A DNA stretch of 64,000 nt from Protopterus annectens (lineage: Eukaryota; Chordata; Ceratodontiformes; Protopteridae): NCBI RefSeq assembly GCF_019279795.1, contig NC_056749.1, positions 578,488,665 through 578,552,664 of the forward strand, in the 5' to 3' direction. The translations under genes were made by a program, and so were the position numbers. The notes beneath the pieces were generated by a model, which made no database searches, had not been told where the DNA came from, and saw only the letters and a program-made list of their open reading frames with translations. This document shows, one piece after another, positions 31,851-42,851 of the stretch. The stretch's first letter is position 1. Each line of letters opens with the position of its first letter.

Positions 31851-34800
31851 AATGAATACGTAGTATTTACATTTATTTTGACTATATTAACTGTATTAGA
31901 TCTCCTTTATACATAATGTATTGCTTGAAGAACAGTTCAAATCTGATAACATCCATAAAATTAGAAACATTAACCTTTTTAGTATTTGTAGACACCCATT
32001 AAAGACAAAAAATAATACATTTGGTACAAACAGTTCTTTCAGCCCCCCCCCCCTTCCATGGAGTCTAAAACTCCTAGTTTGAATACAGAAGCTATCCAAG
32101 CTAACCTTCTCAGTTATTTCTAGCAAAGAAAGAAAAAATTCCAACACCTCTTGCCTGGCTATTATGTAACTTATAGTTAACAAAGCTCCATATATCATAA
32201 GGACACATCACATTTTTGAAGAATAATGAAAAAGGTTCAATTAGCTCTAAATATAGTTTGACATTTTTATGTGCAAGAAATGTCAGTAATCAGATTGCAA
32301 ACTTGAAAACTGTAAACAGATTATTGTAAAGTTATATCATGTGCCAACATAAAATTTAATTATTATAAAACAGTATTTAAATAATTGTTTAATTGATTTA
32401 GTTACATCTTTTTAGTGTTGTTATATACAATGTGCTGTATTCTCTCTTGTTTTGTTTTTCTGTGTATGGCATGTCTAGGCATGGAACTAATTTTCATTTT
32501 TTAATTATGGGCATAGTTATATGGGCTCCAAACTGTGTGTCAACACTGAAAAAAGCCCAGATGAAAAATGTCCCTTTCAATATGAGAAGCTTTTTCTTAA
32601 ACCATTCAACAGTTACACTACATACCACAATACACTACATATCACAATAGAACACAATTTCTGAATTTATTTGATCTGGTAATACTTCTAATCTCACAGA
32701 AGGGATGCAATTAATAAAAAAAACTACCTTTTCCATTGTAAGATTTAAGTTTACATAAGTATGACCTGTGATGCACTTGAATTCTGGAAAAGAAATCTAT
32801 GTCTTCAAAATGGTATGTAAAGATTAATCATTTAAGTAGTTCAATAAAGGCTAACCAATGATTCTTATATGAAAGAAAAGTACAGTCACTTTGACATTGG
32901 GAACATGACTTCTATTAATATCAGCACTGTTTCAACATTATCAATCATCCTGTTGAAATTTGAAACAATGGTACCAGTGTGCTGTCGGCATTAGAACTAT
33001 GGCCACTATTATGTGACTAGCACTGGGATCATCTCTTCTTTTATGCTGTCTGCATTAGGTCTGTGACACCCTTGTTGCTGCTGACACTGTGACTGTAGCA
33101 GCCTTCCCACTTTTTGCACTGGAATCATGTTACCTTTGCTGCTATTGGCACTGAAACCATCTCCCTCTTCCAAATGTAAAAACGTTGACCATTACTCTAG
33201 TGTATAAAACCTTAAAAAACAGATAGTTGTTATTATTTTCTTAATACTACAGAAGTTTGTTTTAAGGCTTCCTGTAATCACAGGACTTGATGATCATGAA
33301 AATTAAAAGAAAATTATTTTTCACAATACAAACTTTAAAATTGTTTTCAGGACACAGTCAATACAGGATAGTCACCCAACCAGCCTCTTTATGTTGTATG
33401 AACACACTCAGTGGAAAAGCAGTCAAGGAAATGATAGTTTTCAAACAGGAATGATTAAGCTCTGCTCTAAGTAATTGATAAGTGTATGATACTCTGTACA
33501 GCAATTATACCTTAATATAAGCAAATGCATAGTTAATGAATTGTCCCTTTACTAAAAGTATGTAGATGGAAATTGATTCAGATGGGTATGGAAAGTAAAA
33601 CTTGGCATCATCTGACAGTAACTGTGAATGCATTGATGGATTGCAAACCCTATTTTTCCCCTTCCTGATATGTTTTGAAACAGTAAATGTAAGAAGGTGT
33701 GTAATTGCATCTGTGCACTTGCTTTTGTTACTGCCATTGGTTAGTGTTTAGTATGACATATTTCAGTTAAGTGGTGTGGACAAAAAGCATGTAGTACATG
33801 CACATTTGTACTTGTTTGCTTTCAATGTATGACACATTGCATCACCTCCTTCCTTTCTATTTCATTAAAGTATTTTCCTGATTAACTAAAATTAAAAGCA
33901 CTTGCCTTTATAAGCTGCAGGGTGTAAAAAATGTCATGGTTACAGCACTAAGCGGATTTTCATTTGTTTGAATTTATATTCAACTGTTATAAACAGAATT
34001 TGTACATGATGTCATTTAGTTATTAGCATATATGCCATTTGTCAGGCGTTTTCCATTGTCAATCCTGATGAACACGCCCACTTCTGTGCAGTGCAGGGTA
34101 CATTGTATTTCTTCTATTTAAAGCCTATAACTTATTACTGAAGCTGGCTTCTGATGTTTTAACTATGGGAAGATGTTTTGATGAGCTAGTTTACAATTTC
34201 GTTTGTTAGAGAGATGTTTGTTAAACTCTGGACCAGTAACATGTGATGATAAGGATATCTGCTGCACATACATCAGTCGCGTGACAATATATGCTTAGTG
34301 ATTCTCCTGTATGACCAAATGCTCATAGGTTTAGTGGGAAAAAGAAACTCTTTCTAAAAGGAAAAGCTTCAACTGGTGAGTGCATGATTTGTTTATTTTC
34401 TGTATTCCCGCCAGAGGGCAATCACTTTAAATATTGTATGGTTTGCTTAATGATTATAAGTCTAACTGCTTTTGAGCTGCTTAAACTCTGTATTATGGCC
34501 CATTCCATGCAACCACCCCTGCCATCCTAAACTCCAGAAACACTTGCATCAAGGGACCAAAGCTTGCCAAATTAACTGATCCTTCCTCACAATCCACCAT
34601 ATTTCCCCTTCATCCCATGCATATCGCATGTCATTACTGTCTATATATCAGTGAGGACACCCTTTATGAATGAAGTGATTTCACGTAATCATTATCAAGT
34701 AAATAGAAACATTTATAGAAAAAGCAAAAACAAAAATGAAATGTCATTCGTCGACATTCCCATCCTAATAATTATGAAATGCATCACGTGTCTCCAACAC

Positions 34801-35589
34801 CTCTCCTTCCTTTTTGAAAAGGAACAACAGAAGCAACCATATCTCCATGTGTAATTCCCTTCAGCCATTAATATATTAACTATTAATGAAATCAGTTATT
34901 TCAAAATTGCATTAACAGAGACAGAAGAAGAAAAAACATACATATATTAAGGAAGAAAGAAGAAATACGCAAGTGGATTCATACCATTAAATGGCATTTT
35001 AACGAAATCTAGTGTTTAAATAAGTCCAGTAAATAACTTTGATATTTAAATAGACCTTTATATGTTTGTAATTTTCATTAAATGATACTTGCTTGAAGAG
35101 TGATTTAGTTATAAAAATGGTAAAATAAAGTTGTGTTAGATAAGAGCTAGTATAGAACATTTTTTCATATACAATTATGCATTGTTTTGCTTGTAATATA
35201 AGATAGACTTATTTCAATTTTTGAACATATGTTTACATAAAAACACACACCCAACCACCTGTATATACACAAATAAACTATTTACATGTACATCCATATT
35301 CATGTATTCGCATACACATAAACAACCTCATACAGATAGAAAATCTACTATACATATAGTAATTAATATGCTTAGTTCATGTACATCTATGTTTAAACAC
35401 TTTTGAATTCAAAGTTTGAGATCTTTTATTATAGTAAGTATTGTAAAGAGAGTTATAAAGTGTTTACCTTGTTAAAAGATGAATTCTAGTTTTTCTTTTA
35501 AGTAAAATAAGTTACCATAGGTCATTTTAACTAAGTGTGTGTATTTTGGTGATTAGATGGAAATGTTAACAAAGTCATTTCATTAGTTT
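31851..35589. other. Unassigned region between L1-like ORF2 and ORF1
   Basis: About 3.7 kb of AT-rich sequence with no recognised domain. A 100-codon minus-strand open stretch (31896-32198) is adjacent to ORF2 but has no known motif; it contains a Gly-rich LHGRGGGLKE coded by a run of C at about 32044-32052. CA-rich runs occur near 35230-35340. In L1-type LINEs ORF1 and ORF2 are normally close together, so this is probably an insertion or two separate copies. Confidence 0.45.
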
Positions 35590-36471
35590 CTTTGTGTTTC
35601 CACTAATTTTCCAGTTATTTGCTTCTGCCTGCCTTTTTATAGAACTGCTATTATTCTATTCCATTTCTTCTATTTGGTTAATTATGTTTTTTGTTTTAAG
35701 AAAAGTTAAGGCTTCATCTAGTTCTTCAAAGATTTTGATGTCATCCAAAAGAAAAACCTTAAGTCTTGCTGGAAATAGTAGATGAACTTAGATTTGTTTC
35801 TTTTTTAGCTTTTTAATCAGTGGAAGAAAGTTTTTTCTCTTAGTCATCACAGAAGATGAGTAATCATTATCAAATCTGATAATTTTTGTCTCCTAGTTTG
35901 ATGGGAGATTTTGTCCAGGCAGTTTTTAAAATTAATTCCTTGTACTGTGAGGAAAAGAAATTCACGATGGTTGATCTTGGAGGTGGGTTGTTTTTTGTTG
36001 TAGAAGAAGGTGTTAAAGATCTTTGGGTTTTTTCAAAACCATAGGGCATTGCTTCTGATAGATCCAGAGCTTTAGGTAACCAAGTTGTTAGAAAATTTGT
36101 CATATTTCCATTTTCTATCCCCTCAGGCAAACCAAAAATGTGATTATTGTTACTCCTGGACATATTCTCCAGGTTGTCTATTTTTTCCAAAAGTAAAGTA
36201 TTTTGTCTCAAAAGGAATTCTGTATTATTTCTTCTTCTGATAATCTCCCTTCTATATCATTCAGTGACATTTCTATTTCTGTTATTTGTGCTTTCTGTTG
36301 ATTAAGTGATTCCTGTATTTGCTTCATTTGTTCAGAGCATTTTTCTTTGAAGTTGTCAATTTTACTGTCTATTTTATCCATTTTGAGTGAGAGTTCTTGA
36401 ATATTAGATAAAAGAGACTGAAAGTCTTTTCTCTGCATAAATTCCTGTGAGTTCTGTTTTGAGTGACTCAT
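35590..36471 (-). pseudogene. L1/Tx1-clade ORF1 (coiled coil and RRM-type domain)
   Basis: The minus-strand product starts MSHSKQNSQEFMQRK and has a long heptad pattern (LLSNIQELSLKMDKIDSKID, NFKEKCSEQMKQIQESLNQQ), i.e. a coiled coil that forms trimers in L1 ORF1 proteins. After a frameshift near 36208 it continues with IDNLENMSRSNNNHIFGLPE, the signature of the L1 RRM domain. Then come PPPRSTIVNFFSSQYKELIL and, in pieces, a DFFPLIKKLKKKQI-like C-terminal part to about 35700. The protein binds the element's RNA. It matches the ORF2 at 28-31.9 kb in strand and AT-richness. Confidence 0.8.
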
Positions 36472-36683
36472 TCTGTTTCCCAGTAAGAAGTCTTCTAAGC
36501 AAGTTTTTGACAGGAAAAAAGTTCCAGATATATAGAATGTGTTGTTATCATCCAGGAGAGTTCAAAATATTATTATTTAATCAAAAACTTCACATACGAT
36601 AACTTAGAAATATAATTTCCTGTCAGGGAAAACAGAAAAATAGTAGAGCTCAAGTAAACTGTTGCTAACCTGCTGACACTCCA
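36472..36683. other. Possible 5' region of the L1-like element
   Basis: About 200 bp between the ORF1 start (minus strand) and the PLE reading (plus strand). Most likely the L1-like 5' UTR; no specific promoter element is visible. Confidence 0.35.
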
Positions 36684-37290
36684 GTGGGAATCTTCCCATG
36701 GGACTTTTTAAGGAAAGTAAAGTATCAGGCGTACAATGATAATTTATTATTTGTGACAATAGATGTTAAAGATTTGGCTTCATTTATTCCCCATGAATGT
36801 GGCATTAGTTGTTTCTCTCAATACCAGAGTAAAGTAGACAGATTTGACAATAAGACAATGGGAGTCTTGAGATCTTTCATGGAAACTGTGTTAGAAAACA
36901 TCTTTAGTTGGCTTGTGGGTAGTATTTTTAAACTAAAGACTGGGGTGGCAATGATTTTTGCTAACATTGTTTTGGCATTCTGGGAACATCATTTTGTGTT
37001 TACCTCAGGATTTGAGGATGGATTAGTCTTATATGGGTGATTTTTTGGTGATATTATTGTTTTTTTTTTTTGAGGGATACAAAATATAGATACATAGAAT
37101 TCTTTGAATACAGAAGTTGTTCCACTGGGGTTTTTAGGTTTACAGTGAGCAAATCCCACAAAAAGATTTGTTATTTAGATGTGGAACAGAGAAAGGACCC
37201 TGTTAACAAGAAATGTATATCTAACCTGTGTAGAAAACCCACATATTCCAACTCATTATTACATTACAGCAGTTGCCACCCATTAGATCA
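36684..37290 (+). pseudogene. PLE-D reverse transcriptase palm
   Basis: Open pieces 36684-37040 and 37070-37324 cover PLE RT motifs A through D. Motif A reads VTIDVKDLASFIPHECGI with its catalytic Asp. The later Asp box is read as FFGDII, so the usual two adjacent Asp are not both present. A one-base shift sits in the T run at 37058-37070. CYLDV and CRKPTYSN correspond to the LDL and YRKPT motifs of other PLEs, as at 4340-4400. Confidence 0.7.
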
Positions 37291-37297
37291 CAAAAAG

Positions 37298-37569
37298 GGG
37301 TTGGGAGGGTGGCCTAATGGTTAAGGTGTTTGCCTTACAAACACAAGGTGCAGGGTTTGAGTCTCACATGGGATAATTGGCTAGGCTTAAAAAGGCTCAC
37401 AAGAGCAGTTAGCTTAGTACTAATCTATGAACCTATGATGATTATTCTTATGAACCTATAAATAATGGGCATAGTTTCTCCAAACTAAAGTGGTGGCGTA
37501 AGCCACAAAACTATGGGCTAGGCTTATAAATGCCCTCGGGCAGATAGCCTAGTATGAACCTATGAACCT
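37298..37569 (+). mobile_element. tRNA-derived SINE with CR1-type tails
   Basis: The head carries pol III promoter boxes: TGGCCTAATGG (A, 37310-37320) and GGTTTGAGTCT (B, 37354-37364). Then comes a CR1-type tail, GGCTAGGCTTAAAAAGGCTC with GTTAGCTTAGTACTAATC and CTATGAACCTATGA (37380-37438). A second tail of the other CR1 type follows after 65 bp (GGGCTAGGCTTATAAATGCC to ATGAACCTATGAACCT, 37507-37569). AAAAG flanks it at 37293-37297 and 37570-37574, and removing the element with one copy restores the PLE reading frame (HKK-SLVKGQLVR). So the boundaries are exact, and the two-tailed unit jumped as one piece. Confidence 0.85.
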
Positions 37570-37968
37570 AAAAGTCCTGGTTAAGGGCCAATTAGTTAGG
37601 TTGGCAAGGATGGTTTCCTCTTTAAACACTTTTTTCAAGAAGATGAATAACTGAGGAATATGTTGCTAAATAGGGGTTACCCAGATCATTTCCTTAAAAA
37701 GAGTTTTTTAGAAGTGTATGAAAAAAGGAAAAATGGGGTGCATTGACCCCTTTTAAGAGCTGGTGGCCTTCACCATGACAAAAAAGAACATAAGATCTAC
37801 CAATTAAAGTAACAATATGTTTAATAATGGGATAATGCTAATGTATAATACCCTCACGAAGGTGAAAAATCTGTCCCAGTTGAATGAACACGTACTGGCA
37901 CCAAATGATAATTTCCACGTTCTTTATTAATGATACAAACACATAAGACAAATCAGCTGGTTGAGCGC

Positions 37969-37996
37969 TTTCATCTACTAAGGTAGATTTCATCAG
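37969..37996 (-). ncRNA. Hammerhead-like motif in palindrome left arm
   Basis: The exact mirror of the motif at 38703-38730, in the left arm of the palindrome: CTGATGA, ATCTAC / GTAGAT with a TTAG-like loop, GAAA, on the minus strand. Confidence 0.45.
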
Positions 37997-38702
37997 AACA
38001 GCTAGCTATTGCCTTGCTCAATATTTATACATACTCATTGCTAATCAACATAGTTAATTGGTTCCTTGATCAATTCCGCCAAAAAACTTAAAGTGCACAG
38101 TACTGAATTCCCCCCATTGTACAAATATATTGTGGAAAGTGTATGAATAAATTTTTTAAAAAATTAAATATTATATAATAGTAAAATATGATTATTTTTA
38201 AAAAATACTTAATACTAATATTAAAAAACTCATATTACTGCATTACGCTTTCTTTCCAGCATAGGCTTGATGGATATAGTATGTGTATATGTATATGGAA
38301 AGAAAGCGTTAGGAGAAGGCATTAGGGGATTAATTACACCCATAGGGTACATGAGAGAGGGGGACAATCCTTGAACTAGTGTTTAAGATATATATGTAAA
38401 GAAAATATTGGCTGCAAAGTTTGTACTAAGTAAAAACAAAGGTTGTTGATATAAAATGCAGTAATATGAGTTTTTTAATATTAGTATTAAGTATTTTTTA
38501 AAAATAATCATATTTTACTATTATATAATATTTAATTTTTTTTAAAATGTATTCATACACTTTCCACAATATATTTGTACAATGGGGGGAATTCAGTACT
38601 GTGCACTTTAAGTTTTTTGGCGGAATTGATCAAGGAACCAATTAACTATGTTGATTAGCAATGAGTATGTATAAATATTGAGCAAGGCAATAGCTAGCTG
38701 TT

Positions 38703-38730
38703 CTGATGAAATCTACCTTAGTAGATGAAA
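38703..38730 (+). ncRNA. Hammerhead-like motif in palindrome right arm
   Basis: CTGATGA (38703-38709), one A, then ATCTAC, loop CTTA and GTAGAT (a perfect 6-bp stem) and GAAA (38727-38730). This is the order of the hammerhead catalytic core, CUGAUGA, stem II, GAAA. The extra A before the stem is off the textbook spacing. AGC and GCT, 11 bp apart, could make a minimal stem III. Hammerheads are known in PLE terminal repeats. Confidence 0.45.
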
Positions 38731-39592
38731 GCGCTCAACCAGCTGATTTGTCTTATGTGTTTGTATCATTAATAAAGAACGTGGAAATTATCATTTGGTG
38801 CCAGTACGTGTTCATTCAACTGGGACAGATTTTTCACCTTCATGAGGGTGTTGTTGGTGTTTCGTGGTTGGACTGACCAGTTTGGTTTGTTTATTCTGCT
38901 AATATATAATAGTAATGCAGGTGCCATTAGGGATATAATGGTAAAAAAGTGGAAAATATTTGAAGAGTGTGACCTTGATGATAATAAATTAGGAAAACCT
39001 CCAGTTGTTTTTTTCTGGAAAGATTGCAGCATAAAAAGCTTTTTTAGAAAGAGGGGGAAGATGTGTGAATCAGAAATGTAATAATAAGGAGATGTTTAGA
39101 TGTGGGAGATATTCTCAATGTCCCTATATTATTGAAGGTGATAGTATTTTCCAGTCATGGCTTTGGGAAGGTGAAAAGCCCCAGATGTTGTACTTGTGAT
39201 ACAAAGAAAGTGGTTTATGCTGCTCTTTGTAAAAATGCACTTGTTTCTATATAGGTAAAATGGAGAGAGCATTTAAAGATAGGATTTATAAGCATCTAAG
39301 AGATGTTAAAGCACTCAATCATAGAAATGCCCCTTTGGGGGCATGTTCAGAAGTATAAGGGACATGATTTTAGACTTTTTATCATTAATACAGTTGATCA
39401 GGATCTGGGGGGCAACCTTGGAAAATTAGATTGGAATGCAAGGTATTGAAATGGCAAATAAAAAACACAAGCCACACTGCCACAGGATCCCATGGGTTAA
39501 ATTATTCAGTTTTCTTGACCTGTATTTTAAAAATGAAGGCTTTAAATGATTGAGGGTTTTTAGTAACATTGGCATTTTGAATGTTTAACATG

Positions 39593-39596
<4 letters not shown>

Positions 39597-39657
<61 letters not shown>
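39597..39657. repeat. TA dinucleotide repeat
   Basis: About 30 consecutive TA units in the 3' region of PLE-D. An interrupted short version of the flanking sequence is found at 58.55 kb, where the TA run is replaced by a CA run. Confidence 0.95.
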
Positions 39658-39658
<1 letters not shown>

Positions 39659-39689
39659 TAGCAAGTACATTGTTTGCATTAACATGTTT

Positions 39690-39895
39690 GGTTAATTATA
39701 TATGAATTAATTTATTGTGGGTGGACTTTTGGCAATTTAAATGCTCACAGAAAACATTATCAGCTCTGATGAAGTACCACTATTTTACAGGGATGAAAGC
39801 TCTTAGTTTGGTTTTTAGATGTAATAAACTGGAACTGATTTTATATGTGAGTTCATTTACTTGGTCTGCCTGGTGTTCCATGTGAAAAAATAGAT
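39690..39895 (+). repeat. PLE terminal repeat shared between PLE-D and PLE-E
   Basis: TGGTTAATTATATATGAATT, ATGCTCACAGAAA, CTCTGATGAAGT, GATGAAAGCTCTTAG and ACTTGGTCTGCCTGGTGTTC match 58549-58725 closely. It lies between the 3' end of one PLE and the 5' coding part of the next. That is the tandem arrangement with a shared pseudo-LTR described for Penelope-like elements. Confidence 0.7.
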
Positions 39896-41265
39896 TTTGA
39901 ACCATACTTACCAAGCTATCTTTGTGATATTCATGCTAGCTTGTTCAGAGACTTTTTTGTGGTTCTGCATTTGGTTTGATTGTTTTTTGGTTTGCATTCA
40001 GCCTTTGACATTTGTAATGCGATTGTCATCTCCCTTGGTGAATAAGGCAACAGCTTTGCAGGTCCCTGATCCTTCTGAAGTGCTTGACCCTCCAATAGGT
40101 AATTTAACTAGACTTATTGAACATTTTACCAAAGAATTAGTCATATTTGTAAGGATTGAATCTTCCTTCATATTTCCTCTTGGTTCACAAAACAGTGGGA
40201 GGAGCATTCCGTGCAGGCAAAGGGATGTGGTTTCAATGTCTAATCACCCTGTCAAGAGATCTCAGAATTGGCTATGGATTTTACATGGATTTCACTAACA
40301 TTGAAGCAAGAAATTGTGAAGATAACTGGTATAATGATTATAACCTGAATGAGTGGTTTTGGAGTAAAATTGTCTTTGGTAATAATGTGGATAAAAAGAC
40401 CATATCGGCTATCTTTCTTTCCAAACAACTTAGTATTTTTGAAAATAAGTTAGTAAAGTTTCACAAACTTCAGATAGAGAGCTTTTATTTTCATGAGTGA
40501 ATAAAAATGGGTATTGTCCTGAAGGAACTCAGGACTTGGAAATTTCCATCAGAACTGAAGGAAGGGTCAGCTTTATATCAGCATTGAATTGCTTTGTTTG
40601 ATCGGCAAGGGTGTGAACTGATGGAGGTGGTCATACAGCATAATCAGTCATCTATGGACTTTTTAGAGACTTATTACAGAGATAGGGTATCAGAATCCCT
40701 AATGACTTAAAGGTATATACTAGAAAATTAAACCTCAATATATTAATATCAGATAATATTAGTTGTGGTGGTGACATGGACAGGCTTAGGAGACCTAGTC
40801 TTTATAATCCACCTTTGCACCCAGCCATCACCCTTTTTGAAAATTCTGTGACTGGGACATTAGGCCCTTTTTAAATATAAGAATTTGAAACAGTCTACCA
40901 ATTTTAGTATGGAAGAAAATTGTTATTGAAAGAAATTTGTGAAACTAGGGATATAAGGAAAATGAAACCTGATAAAGGTGGAGAGTTGGTGGTTATAGGC
41001 ACAACTGACTATATTCCCAAAATTAAGGGAATTCTACTTTCTGTAAACTATAAGAAAATTGCTAGAAGTCAGTTCAGTTTAGAATATTCTAAAACAGATA
41101 CTCTAATTAATGATTTATTAATGCAAGGGCAAATTTCAGGAACTGAATATAAATATTTTAAGACTGACAATACATGGATCCCTAGCATTTTTGGGATCTC
41201 TAAAATTCACAAGTGCATCACTGATCCACCTTTGTTCCCAATTGTCAATGCAAAAGGCTCTAAGA
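39896..41265 (+). pseudogene. Penelope-like element PLE-E, N-terminal half
   Basis: The leader region (39896-40500) has open pieces with no familiar motif, e.g. DFTNIEARNCEDNWYNDYNL and SIFENKLVKFHKLQIESF; by position they are the N-terminal domain. LKVYTRKLN and GDMDRLRRPSLYNPPLHP (40710-40830) then match PLE-B. The piece at 40920-41282 carries MKPDKGGELVVIGTTDYIPK and TWIPSIFGISKIHKCI, the PLE RT fingers. The reading breaks at about 41265, where a palindromic GC-rich element begins, and RT palm and nuclease are absent. Several stops interrupt the N-terminal part. Confidence 0.75.
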
Positions 41266-41556
41266 CGGATTCCGGCATGTAGCCCGCAGGACAATTCCCT
41301 GCGAGCTACATCGCCGAACCCAAATGGCTGCAGCGGCACTTTGCCGTAGTGCAATACGGCTGAAAAGCCTAGCCGCTGCAGCTGTAATCTATGTACGGGC
41401 AAAGGCAACCATACCGGATGTGTAACACATTCCTTATTTACATTCAAGGAATGCATTTAGTGAAGTATTTATTTATTCTGTTGTCAGACTGACAACAAAA
41501 TAAATACTTCGATAAATGCATTCCTTGAATGTAAATAAGGAATGTATTAATCCCTT
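41266..41556. mobile_element. Multi-hairpin palindromic element (MITE-A)
   Basis: Three hairpins are stacked. GTAGC..GCAGG with CCTGC..GCTAC (41279-41309); GCTGCAGCGGC with GCCGCTGCAGC (41327-41392), which encloses GCCGTA / TACGGC; and a 62-bp-arm hairpin from ACATTCCTTATTTACATTC (about 41427) to its complement ending 41547, with a one-base loop. The GC content is far above the AT-rich surroundings. It interrupts the PLE-E reading frame. No protein is encoded. Confidence 0.65.
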
Positions 41557-42750
41557 AATATTGGTGCAGAAAGCAGTATATTAGCTGAATACATGTTTAA
41601 TGTACCGGATCTGTCAAATAAAGTATAGAAGCCTTTGTGCACTCTTTGATGTGCACAACTAAAGCCTGTACAACAGATATGGCTTGACTGTGAGTACACA
41701 TCAAGAAAGTACAAATTAATATTCTGGGTAGTATCCTTAGAAAGGCACTCAAATAATTCCAGCCTCCTGGATCATGTTTGAAAGACACTTGGAATGATTA
41801 AAAGAATTCATGCTTTGCAGTTACAAAATGATTCATTAGCTACTGTAAACAGCAAAAACATATCAGAGTAATAAGTCTATAGTGCCAAAAGTCATCAAGT
41901 CAAAATATGCAACATGTCCCTAAAGATACTTGTGAATGTATGCAGCACACTGGAAGAGCTGACCTAGTTATGCAGTTCAGCAAGTTGCTCTGTTCCCAGC
42001 TAAATGTACTGATATAACTGAGCTGTCATGATAAGTATTTTACTGAATGTTAAGAATCATATCCCTCAGTGCGCTGAATGCATATGCCAGTTACTAAGAT
42101 ATTCTGACTTGTTTACTTGCTTCATGTTCCTGCAGTGATAAAATCATAGTAAGATTTATTCCAAGGCAATACTAGATATAGAACTGAGCAGGAATAAAAC
42201 GTCCATGGAAGTTGTGGAATTTACTGTTAAGCAAACAAAGCCAAAAAAAAAAATATCCAAGAACAAGAGCATGGTATCAGTTGTTGATTAAGGCAACTGA
42301 TAGTACACATAGACCCTCAAGGCAAACAAACAGTTAAAAAGCAAACCATATCTACTTTAAACAGTTGGAAAAATTGTTGCATCTAAGTGTAATACTAAGT
42401 TCAGTTTGAGATTTTTTATTGGTTAATTTCTTTAGATCAGTTGGTGCTTATTTGTTACATAGCACCACTTTTGTGCATTGTGCACTGCCATGCAGTGCTG
42501 GACACCATTGGTGGTTATATACGCAAAGACTTTTGCCTGCAAATTTTCCCTTAGTACTCTGTGGGTGCTCCATCTGTGAGTTCCCATGACTGTCCCTCAC
42601 TGACAGGTGATACATTTAGCGAAGCTCCTGAGCTATGAACACAGATCCTACCCAGTAGCCCTTCATATTTTTTGTCCACTTCTCCTGTCCTCTACTTTAC
42701 CTGTTCCTGCCTGTCCTCTCCCCGTTTTCTTACCTCATCAACTTACCTAG
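41557..42750 (+). mobile_element. 5' extension of CR1-4 (duplicated at 59.85 kb)
   Basis: From ATATTGGTGCAGAAAGCAGT the sequence matches 59853-61185 all the way to CR1 ORF1, at roughly 90% identity by eye, with one SINE present only in the second copy. Two CR1 copies with the same 1.2 kb upstream implies a very long 5' UTR or a segmental duplication. Near 42272 GAGCATGGTATCAGTTG resembles an LTR-element primer site, but no LTR pair is seen. No ORF here has a recognised domain. Confidence 0.65.
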
Positions 42751-42851
42751 CATTATGGATGGACAATTTCCCACAGTTTCTCTAGTCAGCCTAGTTGTCA
42801 TGGGCATCCTGACGCAATGTAGCAATTCCCTCATGTACATTGACAACTCAC

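Larger units (their letters stand above)
37850..38849. repeat. 1000-bp palindromic element with 393-bp arms
   Basis: Left arm 37850-38242 and right arm 38457-38849 are near-perfect reverse complements (a few mismatches and small indels) around a 214-bp spacer. The spacer itself starts and ends with a smaller inverted repeat (ACGCTTTCTTTCC, 38245-38257; GGAAAGAAAGCGT, 38297-38309). Each arm looks like a PLE 3' region: CTGATGA stem GAAA, GCGCTCAACC, AATAAAGAACG, TTTGGTGCC. It carries no ORF. It splits the PLE-D coding sequence, whose frame resumes on the right. It is probably a fold-back derivative of another PLE subfamily. Confidence 0.85.
36684..39890 (+). mobile_element. Penelope-like element PLE-D with two nested insertions
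   Basis: The RT begins in the palm: LLFVTIDVKDLASFIPHECG (motif A), TGVAMIFANIVLAFWE (motif B region), then YGxFFGDIIVFF (37034-37066) where the YxDD box should be, its Asp pair reduced. CYLDVEQRKDPVNKK and CRKPTYSNSLLHYSSCHPLD follow to 37290. A SINE (37298-37569) interrupts here; the frame resumes with KSLVKGQLVRLARM at 37570. A 1000-bp palindrome (37850-38849) interrupts again, after which NAGAIRDIMVKKW, CGRYSQCPYIIEGD and RAFKDRIYKHLRDVK (GIY-YIG part) carry on to about 39550. The 3' region with CTGATGA (39766) forms the repeat shared with PLE-E. Confidence 0.8.

Noticed and set aside
32940..33180. Apparent GCACTG..ATCAT repeated pattern
   Set aside because: The spacing and sequence are too irregular to call a tandem repeat.
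34010..34380. Possible promoter or exon near TATTTAAAGCC (34117)
   Set aside because: An isolated TATA-like string in AT-rich DNA without any downstream coding signal.
40156..40500. Possible host exon (115 codons, no stops)
   Set aside because: It lies between a PLE terminal repeat and a PLE RT finger domain in the same strand, so a PLE N-terminal region is the simpler reading; no splice signals or conserved domain seen.
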